A stretch of DNA of 64,000 bases from Candidatus Saccharibacteria bacterium RIFCSPHIGHO2_12_FULL_44_22 (GCA_001790515.1 MGCS01000011.1:48243-112242); one strand, 5' to 3'. Positions 9,779 through 18,076 are shown, counted from the stretch's first letter. Notes: generated by a model not told the origin, from the sequence alone. Translations and numbers: made by a program.

Positions 9779-10129
9779 TTATTGGCGAACGTATTCAGTA
9801 CTCGCCGGTGTTGTCATTGCCTTTGCAACAGTACTATTCTTCACCGCTTCGAGTGCTGTCAGTCGTGCGTTCTCTACTTCTAAATCACCCTTTTTTGTTG
9901 TTAGGTCGGCAATCTGGCTATCGATTTTTTGCGCTTCGTAATCATAGCTCGTTGCACGTGTGGCCTGTGTTAAGTATATCAGACCAAGCACAGTAATCAT
10001 AAGTGCGATCAAGACAGTATGTGCAATCGGCCCAAGTTTAACGGCAGAGACAAATGCAACAGTATTTTGGTTGCGATTCCAGTTATTCGCACGACGACTT
10101 TGGAATTGTTGTGTTCTTTGGTATGACAT
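9779..10129 (-). CDS. ftsL: FtsL-like small bitopic division protein
   Basis: A 116-residue protein with a basic, Gln/Asn-rich cytoplasmic start, one membrane helix (about 35-54) and a short coiled coil (about 60-95, TTKKGDLEVENARLTALEAV). This is the layout of FtsL/FtsB-type septum proteins, which link FtsQ to FtsWI. Primary sequence is poorly conserved, so the name rests on topology and on its place between rsmH and ftsI. It is preceded by a structured 237-bp leader. Confidence 0.7.
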   Translation of the reverse strand: MSYQRTQQFQSRRANNWNRNQNTVAFVSAVKLGPIAHTVLIALMITVLGLIYLTQATRATSYDYEAQKIDSQIADLTTKKGDLEVENARLTALEAVKNSTVAKAMTTPASTEYVRQ

Positions 10130-10186
10130 AGTTTTTTGTTCTTTTTGTTTTATGTTTGTGGTGGTTTTTGAGTAGGCTGCTGCTCG

Positions 10187-10253
10187 CGCTACATATACTA
10201 GTATGCAGTTCTGTAGAATATGTAGCGTAAGCCGGTGAATAAGTATTCACCGG
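10187..10253 (-). other. Structured mRNA leader upstream of ftsL (two hairpins)
   Basis: The rsmH-ftsL gap can form two strong hairpins in the minus-strand transcript. One pairs 10187-10196 with 10218-10227 (10 bp, CGCTACATAT). The other is the near-perfect palindrome 10232-10253 (arm CCGGTGAATA). Neither is followed by a U-run, so they are not ordinary terminators. They may protect or process the mRNA or control ftsL translation. No Rfam family was recognised. Confidence 0.5.
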
Positions 10254-10272
10254 ATCTACGAGTTACTGAGAA

Positions 10273-10338
10273 CTATTTATGTCGAACAACGACCGCTGTT
10301 TCGACTGATTGGTTCTGTACTTTGATGTGGATTGGCAT
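10273..10338 (-). CDS. Candidate 21-residue peptide between rsmH and ftsL
   Basis: An ATG ORF encoding MPIHIKVQNQSVETAVVVRHK, preceded by a strong Shine-Dalgarno (GGAAGGGG, 10348-10355 on the plus strand) 9 nt from the ATG. It lies 28 bp after rsmH and just before the leader hairpins. It could be a real microprotein or a translated leader (uORF) that tunes ftsL. Its last codons form a hairpin (GTCGAA paired with TTCGAC). Too short for family assignment. Confidence 0.4.
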   Translation of the reverse strand: MPIHIKVQNQSVETAVVVRHK

Positions 10339-10366
10339 GGTGTTTTGCCCCTTCCGTTTTTTTGTT

Positions 10367-11263
10367 TTATTTTTTCACTGCTGCCCGTAGTTTTGCGCTA
10401 CGTGACCGCGGATTGTGAACGTCGTAAGTGGCTCCGTCGAGTGGTTTTTTGGTAAGTATCTGCAATTCGGCCTCAAATCCAGCGTCTCGCTGCTCTGTAA
10501 AATACTGCTTTACCAATCGGTCTTCTAGACTGTGAAAGCTGATAATGCCTACCCTACCCCCAGCTTTTAATAAACGTGGTAGAAATGGAAGGACCTCTTC
10601 AACTTGTCGCAGTTCTTGATTGACCGCTATCCGGAGTGCTTGAAAGGTGCGCGTCGCGGGATGAACTTTCGTCCATTTGCCACGATGATGTTGCTTGATA
10701 CAGTCAGCGAGTGTCTGGGTATCTTTGAATGGCCGGTTTGCTGCGATTGCTTCTGCAATACGCTTTGCAAGCCCATATGGCTCTTCGCCATACTTCACTA
10801 TGATACTCGCTAGTTCATCGGTTGATGCGGTATTGACCAGCGTTTCCGCTGAGACATCTTGCCGACGATCCATACGCATATCGAGTGGTCCATTGTTTTT
10901 GAAAGAAAACCCTCGTTCGCCCATATCGAGCTGTGGTGACGACACCCCCAGGTCAATTAGTACGATGCTAAATTGCTGCCCCTCTTCGACCAATGCCTGT
11001 GCAGCAGTGACGAAGTCGGTATGCATCAAACGAACCCCTTGTTGTTCAAATTCTGACAACTTTGCGATAGCAAAATCATCTCGATCGACCAATACGGAAT
11101 CCGAGAAATTAGTGGTTGCTTGTAGAAAACGCCGTGCGTGACCGCCATACCCCGCCGTCAAGTCGAGATAATTCTCGCCCTGAATGGGTGCTAGCAGATC
11201 AAGCGTCGCTTCTAAAAGAACCGGAACATGTAATGAATCTTGTGGTGGATGTTCTTTACTCAT
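10367..11263 (-). CDS. rsmH: 16S rRNA m4C1402 methyltransferase RsmH (MraW)
   Basis: Methylates N4 of cytosine 1402 in the ribosomal P site using SAM. The N-terminus HVPVLLEATLDLL, the SAM-binding segment DLTAGYGGHARRFL and the family motif IDLGVSSPQLD followed by ERGFSFKNNGPLDMRMD are all present. I choose the ATG at 11263 (298 aa): a TATGAT box lies 7 bp upstream, matching the leaderless pattern of this genome, whereas the longer frame would need a GTG at 11305 inside a hairpin. Usual dcw position after mraZ. Confidence 0.92.
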   Translation of the reverse strand: MSKEHPPQDSLHVPVLLEATLDLLAPIQGENYLDLTAGYGGHARRFLQATTNFSDSVLVDRDDFAIAKLSEFEQQGVRLMHTDFVTAAQALVEEGQQFSIVLIDLGVSSPQLDMGERGFSFKNNGPLDMRMDRRQDVSAETLVNTASTDELASIIVKYGEEPYGLAKRIAEAIAANRPFKDTQTLADCIKQHHRGKWTKVHPATRTFQALRIAVNQELRQVEEVLPFLPRLLKAGGRVGIISFHSLEDRLVKQYFTEQRDAGFEAELQILTKKPLDGATYDVHNPRSRSAKLRAAVKK

Positions 11264-11301
11264 CTCCCCTATCATACCATTTCTAGTCTGAAAGAAGAGT
11301 T

Positions 11302-11565
11302 CCACGAAATTTCTTTCGTGGACTCGAGATCACCTAACTGGTAACAGTACTGTTTGTTTTCGCAAGGTGTGTTTGTTTTTGTATAAGTGGTCCAGTTACG
11401 GTTGTATTACTGTGTAATCCATAATTGTAACTGGTTGAGAGACTTATGTGTTGTGAGGTGGAGTTTTTTGGGAGGTGTGTTTTAAGAAAGGTACGATAGG
11501 TCTTTTTTTGATGATGTGGTTCCTACAGGTTTCCACGTACTGCTACCAGATAGTTGATCTCGAGA
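11302..11565 (-). ncRNA. Structured spacer between mraZ and rsmH, candidate cis-RNA
   Basis: This 302-bp gap has no ORF but rich pairing in the minus-strand transcript. CTCGAGATCA at 11323-11332 pairs with its complement at 11556-11565, closing a large domain. CCAGTTAC (11392-11399) can pair with 11427-11434 or, alternatively, with TAACTGG at 11335-11341. AACAGTACTGTT (11343-11354) is a palindrome. A hairpin (11302-11321, arm CCACGAAA) ends the region. The central part of the transcript is almost G-free. This may be a regulatory leader of rsmH; no known family was recognised. Confidence 0.4.
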
Positions 11566-11607
11566 GTGTTTCTTTATTTCAAATTGTTAAAGAGCTGCGT
11601 TTCCTGA

Positions 11608-12015
11608 CTAGTCGCTTGCTTCGGGACTCATAATGCGCCAATACGCCCCTGCCCTAACTGCAACTACATCACGATCGATTCTCGCATACTCAAGCAAATG
11701 CTGCTCGATTGTCACTCGACCTTGTTTTAGGTCAAGCTGCGCATCGGTCTTTCCGCGCCTAAACCGAACGTTCAAATCAGCAATTCTTTCATCAAGAATG
11801 CTTCCTTTTAGTTCTGGTTCTACCTCGTTATCCCATGTGCCACTTGGGTACATGTGGAGATAGTTGCCAAATCCCCTTGTAAGGACGACGCCACTTGATA
11901 ATTCATCACGCAACTCAGATGGTATCGTCAGTCGACGCTTTTCATCAAGCTTTCGTTCAAAATAATCTATTGTTAACACCGTTTTCCCTTTCAGGAGTTG
12001 GTTAATTGTTTTCAT
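11608..12015 (-). CDS. mraZ: Transcriptional regulator MraZ
   Basis: First gene of the dcw cluster. MraZ is an AbrB-fold, ring-forming DNA-binding protein that represses or activates its own operon by binding short repeats in the promoter. At 135 residues it is slightly shorter than usual (about 145). Two SpoVT/AbrB-like repeats are visible: FERKLDEKRRLTIPSELRDE in the N-half and an equivalent in the C-half. Matching TGGG repeats sit in its own promoter (12071-12098). Confidence 0.9.
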   Translation of the reverse strand: MKTINQLLKGKTVLTIDYFERKLDEKRRLTIPSELRDELSSGVVLTRGFGNYLHMYPSGTWDNEVEPELKGSILDERIADLNVRFRRGKTDAQLDLKQGRVTIEQHLLEYARIDRDVVAVRAGAYWRIMSPEASD

Positions 12016-12063
12016 TTAGTGGTGTGTTTGTTTTTTGTATGTTCTACGTTTGCCACTGGACTT

Positions 12064-12098
12064 ATCATACTACCCACTTTTACCCACTACAACCCCCA
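12064..12098 (-). promoter_or_regulatory. dcw operon promoter with MraZ-type repeats
   Basis: On the minus strand a -35 TTGTAG (12087-12092) and -10 TATGAT (12064-12069) are 17 bp apart. The spacer contains two GTGGGTA units exactly 10 bp apart, and a third TGGGGG lies just upstream of the -35. MraZ boxes in other bacteria are such roughly 10-bp-phased G-rich repeats, so autoregulation is likely. Confidence 0.65.
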
Positions 12099-12128
12099 TT
12101 TTTGATTTTTCTAGTATAATCTGGCATG

Positions 12129-12150
12129 TTATCCACAATACTGTGGATAA
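12129..12150. promoter_or_regulatory. Inverted pair of perfect DnaA boxes
   Basis: TTATCCACA (12129-12137) and its reverse complement (12142-12150) are separated by 4 bp, about 40 bp upstream of the dcw -35. Both match the consensus DnaA box exactly. It may couple division gene expression to replication; a different palindrome-binding regulator is possible. Confidence 0.5.
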
Positions 12151-12175
12151 CCGCTTCTACTTACAGGGGTAAATT

Positions 12176-12209
12176 AAAATACCACAGACTCTAAAATCTG
12201 TGGTATTTT
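12176..12209 (-). terminator. Intrinsic terminator after the 75-aa gene
   Basis: A 13-bp perfect stem (arm AAAATACCACAGA) with an 8-nt loop and a T-run on either strand. It ends the upstream 75-residue gene and insulates the dcw promoter. Confidence 0.8.
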
Positions 12210-12229
12210 GCGCTATGAGATCCGTAAAA

Positions 12230-12457
12230 CTATCGAATAAACAAGAATGTTGCTACTTGAAAGTCATATACCGTTGTCACCTGAAGAAGGATCCAACCGA
12301 CTAGCACGAATGCATTGATGAATAATGACACGACAAGAATTGCAGTTTTGAGATCTTGATCTGTTTGATTGAATACAAGAGCCTGGGCTGCTGATGCGTC
12401 GAGTTCGAGTGATTCAACTACTTTTTTCGTTTTTGGTGTTTTTGTTTGGTGTTTCAT
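12230..12457 (-). CDS. Small single-pass membrane protein
   Basis: A 75-residue protein with a Lys-rich N-terminus (MKHQTKTPKTKK) and one hydrophobic helix (about 38-60). No family recognised. It is a monocistronic gene with its own terminator just upstream of the dcw promoter, so it is probably expressed, but its function is unknown. Confidence 0.55.
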   Translation of the reverse strand: MKHQTKTPKTKKVVESLELDASAAQALVFNQTDQDLKTAILVVSLFINAFVLVGWILLQVTTVYDFQVATFLFIR

Positions 12458-12526
12458 GATATATCTACATTAGCATAGTGTTTATGTTTTGTCAATATAG
12501 TGATTTTGTATGTTGTATAGTATTTT

Positions 12527-13201
12527 TTATTCCAAGAGAACAACAATATCATTGAGATCATCTACGACAGTCACATTCGAAGGTATGTCGCCTCGCTGAG
12601 ACGGAAGTATTTTATCCTTTTCAACAACTTGATACCCTATGGACGGATATCCGGGGAACCCATCAAAACTCACCGCCTTGTCGTCCAACATAATAATGCG
12701 CTTGACAGTGCCGCCACCAAATTCCTGTGGCAAATGAAACAATTCGTCTTCTCGACGCCAACTGTTTACCAACTCCCCCTTCTCTTTTTGCTCCATGACA
12801 ATACGGTGGACATGATTAAAGCCGCTCGCCGTCAATTTCAAATGTTGCCATAATGGGTTACCGTAGGTAAGAATACCGAATCGCTTTTGCGATGACTGAA
12901 GATAGGCAAGTAGTTCTACAGCACCAGGCAAGAGCATGTTTAGCGCACGTGACTCGTGAATAAACTGCTTTTCTAGCTGCTCCCACTGCTGCGTATCGCC
13001 TCTATCTGCCAGATGATCCCGAACATAACTGGCAGTATCAAACGAATCCCCTCGTGCCTTTACGTCTGCATAAGCAGCTTCTACTTGCTCTCGAGGTAAA
13101 ACAAGGTAATGGTCAACAACGCCTAAAAACACATCAAATAATTTATCAGAATCTGCGAGTGTTCGGTCAAAATCAATTATATAAAAGCTATCGTCGTCCA
13201 T
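12527..13201 (-). CDS. HAD-superfamily hydrolase
   Basis: A 224-residue haloacid-dehalogenase-fold enzyme. Motif I is D10-F-D12 (IIDFDRTLADSDK), motif II is near ILTYGN, and the acidic motif IV is IIMLDDKAVSF. A cap domain fills residues 20-90. These enzymes are usually small-molecule phosphatases; the substrate cannot be told. It is 24 bp downstream of the GH1 gene with an AGGG SD, so the two may be co-transcribed. Confidence 0.75.
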   Translation of the reverse strand: MDDDSFYIIDFDRTLADSDKLFDVFLGVVDHYLVLPREQVEAAYADVKARGDSFDTASYVRDHLADRGDTQQWEQLEKQFIHESRALNMLLPGAVELLAYLQSSQKRFGILTYGNPLWQHLKLTASGFNHVHRIVMEQKEKGELVNSWRREDELFHLPQEFGGGTVKRIIMLDDKAVSFDGFPGYPSIGYQVVEKDKILPSQRGDIPSNVTVVDDLNDIVVLLE

Positions 13202-13225
13202 CGTACTGACTACCCTGTAATTATG

Positions 13226-14494
13226 TTATGATGCGTCATTCTGTAATTTTTTAATCACTTTTGAAAACCAAACGGCACTTGGGCGCGCCTTTCGTTTTAG
13301 CGTATCATAATCGACCTCGATTAGTCCAAACCGTGGCCATTTTCCTTTATCCCATTCAAAATTATCAAGCAAGCTCCAGTGTAAATAACCGTCAATCTTT
13401 ACACCGTTACTCATCGCCTTTTGCATACCAATAATCGTTTGTGTGATCCACCATTTGCGGTGTTCATCTGCAGCATCCGCCAACCCGTTCTCGGTGATAA
13501 TGATCGGCAAGTGATATTTTTCGTATAATCTTTCGAGGGCATGCTGAATGTTTTCTGGTGCCATATCCCACCCCATATCGCTCACATCTTCATCGGGGTT
13601 GTGTATTCGATAGCCATAAACACGGTTACTAAAATAGTAGTTTACCCCTAGGTAATCACATTGCTTTACGACTTTTTTCAAAAAGTAATCGTCCTGAAAG
13701 TACTGAAGTATATCAGTCACCTTGCGGCTAAGTAGCGCATCATCGCCCGAATAGTAGTACGCACTATTTTTTGCAACCGACACTTTGTACCGCCTATTAA
13801 GGCCGTGAATTGTTTTTGCAGCTTGGTTATGGGCATAGGCGAGGTTTCCAAGTACGATCCGCATAGATCGTTTACTCATTTTGTTTGGAGGCCAGTGACC
13901 GGCGTGATAGCTCTCGTTGGCATACACTTCTGGTTCGTTAATCGTAACGATATACCGGACATTAACACCTAATTCACTGATAATTTTTTCAGCAAATCTC
14001 ACAAAATATTTGACATTCTTACGTTTTTCAAACCCGCCAAGTTTTGCGAACCAAACAGGCAATGTAAAATGAAACAGTGTCACAACAGGTTCAATCTCAC
14101 TTTTTTTCAGTGTCTGCACATACTGTATGTAGTGCTCGATTTCTTTTGCGTTCCAGACACCCTCTTCAGGCTCGACTCGTGACCATTCAATACTAAATCG
14201 AAATGCATTCATATTCATTTTTTTGATGATATCAAAATCAGCTTTGTATGAATCGTAATGTCCAGCTGCCGTACCTGAGATGTAGTTGTCGGGTGAGGTA
14301 GCGGCGTCTTTGATATGATCCCAGTTCTTTAGATCATTATAATGATACTCTGCCTGTGTCGCGAGTGCCTTTGCATTTTCTAGTTCCCATTCTGTCCATT
14401 GATTATGCGTACCGCCCTCGACTTGATGTGCTGCGGTCGAAGCCCCCCACAGAAAATTTTTTGGAAATGTTTGATTTGAATTTTGCTTCACCAT
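13226..14494 (-). CDS. Glycoside hydrolase family 1 (beta-glycosidase)
   Basis: A 422-residue cytoplasmic TIM-barrel glycosidase of GH1. The N-terminal signature NFLWGASTAAHQVEGG is present. The acid/base is E187 in TINEPEV and the nucleophile E335 in IITENGLAD. Family members release glucose, galactose or 6-phospho-sugars from beta-glycosides; no phospho-sugar-specific residue could be assigned. A TATAAT box 8 bp before the ATG suggests a leaderless mRNA. Confidence 0.9.
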   Translation of the reverse strand: MVKQNSNQTFPKNFLWGASTAAHQVEGGTHNQWTEWELENAKALATQAEYHYNDLKNWDHIKDAATSPDNYISGTAAGHYDSYKADFDIIKKMNMNAFRFSIEWSRVEPEEGVWNAKEIEHYIQYVQTLKKSEIEPVVTLFHFTLPVWFAKLGGFEKRKNVKYFVRFAEKIISELGVNVRYIVTINEPEVYANESYHAGHWPPNKMSKRSMRIVLGNLAYAHNQAAKTIHGLNRRYKVSVAKNSAYYYSGDDALLSRKVTDILQYFQDDYFLKKVVKQCDYLGVNYYFSNRVYGYRIHNPDEDVSDMGWDMAPENIQHALERLYEKYHLPIIITENGLADAADEHRKWWITQTIIGMQKAMSNGVKIDGYLHWSLLDNFEWDKGKWPRFGLIEVDYDTLKRKARPSAVWFSKVIKKLQNDAS

Positions 14495-14541
14495 ATCTAT
14501 GTATTATACCATCCAGATGTTTAGTATAATAACCGTAAGTA

Positions 14542-15390
14542 ATGGTTCACTTTTTATTTCGTACTCTATGGCGCATCTTGATATTCGTGCTTGGCTTTAG
14601 TGCTCTAGGTGTGATTGTTGCTGTATTGTGGCCAGAGACAAATAGCCGACTGTCTATCTTTATTGTCTTGCTCGTCACCTACTGCTTAATGGCCTACCTT
14701 GTGATTCCAAACCTCATGCGGTTATTTCATGTATTTCAAAAACCTCATCATATTCCCCTATACGTCACGACTGGGGACGGCTGGCCGTCAGACCCCGTCA
14801 CGATAGCGCTCAGTGTTCGCGATGTTGCACACCTCGAGTCTGCTATGAATAAAGCCGGTTGGTACACCGCCGACCCTCTCACGTTCAAAAATGGGATCCG
14901 CGAAGTCATATCGATCATATTCAATACTCGCTATCCAGCCTCACCCCTTAGTAACCTATACCTTTTTGATCGTCCTCACGATATTGGATTCGAAATACCA
15001 ACCAACGACGCTGGCAGCGCTCGAACGCGACATCATGTTCGTTTCTGGCGCTTACAGGAGCCTGAAATCGGAACGAAGAACGAAGCGCACTTTCATTTTT
15101 GGAAAGAAAAATTACAACATATATTTACTACAAAACGAGAAATTTGGATTGGCGCTGCCACCGAAGAGACAAAGCCGATAGACGTCCAGTGGCGTACCGG
15201 TCGTTTAACACATGGCGGTAGCCACGAGGCAGACAAAGAACGCGATTACATTATCCAGACGCTGTCTGACAAAAAACTCATCACCCAAGAATTAATGAGT
15301 GAACCGGGCGATGCATTACGCTTCCGTGGCCAGCAATTTCGGACATTTTACATTAGTGATGGAAGCATCAAAATCATACGGCTCAAATAG
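14542..15390 (+). CDS. LssY-like C-terminal domain membrane protein
   Basis: A 282-residue protein with two N-terminal membrane helices (about 8-28 and 38-57) and a soluble domain resembling the LssY C-terminal domain (VTTGDGWPSDPV, then WIGAATEE and THGGSHEADKERDYI). The function of this domain is not established. A TATAAT box lies 11 bp upstream, divergent from the GH1 promoter. It ends exactly where the convergent helicase gene ends, with no spacer. Confidence 0.6.
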   Translation: MVHFLFRTLWRILIFVLGFSALGVIVAVLWPETNSRLSIFIVLLVTYCLMAYLVIPNLMRLFHVFQKPHHIPLYVTTGDGWPSDPVTIALSVRDVAHLESAMNKAGWYTADPLTFKNGIREVISIIFNTRYPASPLSNLYLFDRPHDIGFEIPTNDAGSARTRHHVRFWRLQEPEIGTKNEAHFHFWKEKLQHIFTTKREIWIGAATEETKPIDVQWRTGRLTHGGSHEADKERDYIIQTLSDKKLITQELMSEPGDALRFRGQQFRTFYISDGSIKIIRLK

Positions 15391-16917
15391 CTACAGTACC
15401 ATGTCTTCGCCATAGTGTTTTTGTAGTCGCATTTTGATACTACCTTCATGACGGCCGAGCTTGTCGCTTAGCCCCTTTAGATCAACGCCATTATTGAACT
15501 CTTGCTTTAGCAGTTCGTCATCAGCATCCTCCCACGGCATATAGGCCTTGGGATGTGTTTCACGCATTTTAGCTATCTTTTCCGACCAGCCGTTACTCCC
15601 TGGCATTTTCTTTGCAGACTGCGGTTCAGTCTTTCGTTTTTCAGCTTTTTCACTGAGATGTGCAAATCGCTTCGAATCATTCGACGCGCGCGATCGTAGC
15701 ATGCCATCAATCGATTGCGCATCTTCACTGACAGCGAGCGCCATCCTATTAATCCCCGTCAGATACAGATTTTCGAGATTTTTTACACGGCTGAGTGCGA
15801 CATATCCCATTCCTTCAACAAATGCCTTACGGAGGTCAATTCGTGCCGCGTCGAGTGTCATACCCTGAGATTTATGGACAGTTATTGCCCACGCTAATCG
15901 AAGCGGGATTTGCGAAATACTTGCACGTTTTTTGTCACCATCACGCAGTTCCCAGCTATCAGGCTGCATACTGACTGTACGCCCATTTTGAAACTGCACA
16001 ACTGGGTATTCGGTTGCGGGCTCAAAATCAATGACAGTTCCAATGCTACCGTTTGCATATTTACGATCCGTCGCATTCTTTACTGCCATCACTAACGCAC
16101 CTTTTTTTAAACGGAGTGTTGCAGGTGCCAGGACAGAACGTTGCAAGTTCTCTACATAGTTTGCCGATCCGGTTGTAATCTGTGTATAAAACAATTCGTC
16201 GCCATCGAGTTCATCCAGACGACCTTCATTCATACGATCAACATCCATATTTACTGTGTGTAACTCTGTCAGGATCGCTCCCTTAGGTGGACTGACGTCG
16301 ACACGTGCCAGTAGCTTTTCTGCGTGATGACGACGCACGTCACCATCACGAAGCGCATTCAAGATACCAAGCAATTCTTCGTCATCTTGACGGTGCTGTT
16401 CTTGCAGGTAGCAGATCGTTGGATCAAGTTCTTGCCACACCTGACTATGCACAACAAACCCACCTGTTCGTGAATCATCCCTATTTATCGGTGGCAGCTG
16501 AAAAAAATCACCCGACATGATTACCTGAATACCACCAAATGGCACATCGGGTTTTTTACGCACCAAACGACATGCCTCATCCACCATATCTAATCGATAA
16601 TCATGCAGCATACTAATTTCGTCAATAATCAATACGTCGGTTTTTTCGATAATTTCCCTGCGGCCTTTTGCAACATGGTCTGCAAATCCATTCGGCAGAC
16701 TATCCATAACGCCGATGCCAGCCCAACTGTGAATAGTTGTACCGCCCAGGTGCGTTGCAGCCAATCCTGTGGTCGCAGTCACTGATACATGCTTTCCATC
16801 GTGTTTACTCAGACGTATGAATTGATTCAACACATACGTTTTACCAGACCCAGCTGGGCCTGTTAGCAACACACTTTCCCCAGAAAGCATCACCTCCAAT
16901 GCAAGTTCTTGTTTCAT
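15391..16917 (-). CDS. PIF1-like superfamily 1B helicase
   Basis: A 5'-3' DNA helicase of the PIF1/RecD2 group. Walker A is GPAGSGKT near the N-terminus, Walker B is DEISMLHDYRLDMVD, and motif VI-like AITVHKSQGMTLDAARIDL is present. The last 50 residues (PWEDADDELLKQEF to IKMRLQKHYG) look like a small SANT/Myb-like helical domain, suggesting extra DNA binding. I take the ATG at 16917 (508 aa): a TATACT box lies 8 bp upstream, while the longer frame starts inside the promoter. Confidence 0.85.
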   Translation of the reverse strand: MKQELALEVMLSGESVLLTGPAGSGKTYVLNQFIRLSKHDGKHVSVTATTGLAATHLGGTTIHSWAGIGVMDSLPNGFADHVAKGRREIIEKTDVLIIDEISMLHDYRLDMVDEACRLVRKKPDVPFGGIQVIMSGDFFQLPPINRDDSRTGGFVVHSQVWQELDPTICYLQEQHRQDDEELLGILNALRDGDVRRHHAEKLLARVDVSPPKGAILTELHTVNMDVDRMNEGRLDELDGDELFYTQITTGSANYVENLQRSVLAPATLRLKKGALVMAVKNATDRKYANGSIGTVIDFEPATEYPVVQFQNGRTVSMQPDSWELRDGDKKRASISQIPLRLAWAITVHKSQGMTLDAARIDLRKAFVEGMGYVALSRVKNLENLYLTGINRMALAVSEDAQSIDGMLRSRASNDSKRFAHLSEKAEKRKTEPQSAKKMPGSNGWSEKIAKMRETHPKAYMPWEDADDELLKQEFNNGVDLKGLSDKLGRHEGSIKMRLQKHYGEDMVL

Positions 16918-16934
16918 CTTTTTCCAGTATACCA

Positions 16935-16961
16935 AACATCCGACCTGATAAGTCGGATGTT
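16935..16961 (-). terminator. Hairpin terminator after the KwaB-like gene
   Basis: A 10-bp stem (AACATCCGAC with its complement) between the KwaB-like stop and the helicase promoter. The trailing T-run is short, so it may be weak. Confidence 0.55.
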
Positions 16962-16981
16962 CTTTATATTTTAGCGGTCAC

Positions 16982-18076
16982 CTACCCCCGAGGTGGCTCA
17001 CCTTCAGCTTCATCGAGTAGTTTTTTACTTTTAATCTCGTATCGCTTGCCAGTGATTTGACTAGTGATATAGTCTTCGTTAATCAGATTAACAAACGTAT
17101 CAAGATCATTTCCATCCATAATAATGATTGCTCCAGCATCATCTGTCATCAGCTCTAGCTGCATATCATCTGCATATTCGATTGCCTGTTCTTGAGACAC
17201 TGCACCAATTTCAATTTTCTGTAATTTATTGACGATCTTTTTCTTTTCGCGAACGAGCGTCTGCAAGTCCATCCCGTCAGGAAAAATCAATTTGAAATTC
17301 TTTTCAATCTCTTCAATTTTTTGGTCAGCCAATACGAGTTTCTTGTATTCATAGTTAAACAACTTTTCGAATTTCGCCTGATTAAACACAAAGATATCTT
17401 TGTCAATGATCATGACTTGATTATCGTCTGGCATCTTTAGTCCAACATCAGCTTGGAATGATCCGAATTTACCATCACGGAATTCCCAAGCAGTCGCGCC
17501 CTTGATGACATTTCCCTGCGAAATTGCCTTGATAGAATAAAAGACTTTTTTCGGGTCATCTTTGCGGGTAAACCTTGCGGCGATACCTTTGATTCGTTTG
17601 AATTCATGCTCACTTTCGCTAAACTCAACGATATCATGACGCTCATGTTCAATTAAATGGATCAATGTCTCTGCGCGACCAACTTTCTCTAAATCAGTCC
17701 GGAGCAATGTGTTTTCTTCTCCGTCACTCTCTTCGTAGTTACGAACAGCCAATCCAGTACCAGCGCCCAGATTAACGAAATTGATGAGGTCGTACAAAAA
17801 CAGTGGTTTGATCTGCACGTTTAGTTCTGCGGCAAAATTCGTACTGTACGGCGTGTAATTTTTGTTAAACAAAAAGAATTCAACATCTAGGTCGTTTTTG
17901 ACTGCATCAGTGTTATTTGCCCACAAAAAAATGTCCGTGTGATCGAGCGAATGTGTCTGCTCGACAACTTTCGGAGCCTCAGACTCGATTTTGGCCACAA
18001 TATCGTCCTTCACTCTTAGCGTCTCATCGGCAGCGTCAGTAGTTTTTTCAATTTCATCAGGTGTCTCAGGTTCCAT
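16982..18076 (-). CDS. DUF4868 / KwaB-like protein
   Basis: A 364-residue soluble acidic protein. An N-terminal acidic tail is followed by a region that resembles DUF4868, the domain of KwaB in the Kiwa anti-phage system: AWEFRDGKFGSFQ, then IFVFNQAKFEKLFNYEYKK, and near the end YITSQITGKRYEIKSKKLL. KwaB normally pairs with the membrane protein KwaA; no KwaA-like gene is adjacent. The family match is by eye and moderate. It is separated from the upstream gene by 112 bp and from the helicase by a hairpin. Confidence 0.5.
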   Translation of the reverse strand: MEPETPDEIEKTTDAADETLRVKDDIVAKIESEAPKVVEQTHSLDHTDIFLWANNTDAVKNDLDVEFFLFNKNYTPYSTNFAAELNVQIKPLFLYDLINFVNLGAGTGLAVRNYEESDGEENTLLRTDLEKVGRAETLIHLIEHERHDIVEFSESEHEFKRIKGIAARFTRKDDPKKVFYSIKAISQGNVIKGATAWEFRDGKFGSFQADVGLKMPDDNQVMIIDKDIFVFNQAKFEKLFNYEYKKLVLADQKIEEIEKNFKLIFPDGMDLQTLVREKKKIVNKLQKIEIGAVSQEQAIEYADDMQLELMTDDAGAIIIMDGNDLDTFVNLINEDYITSQITGKRYEIKSKKLLDEAEGEPPRG

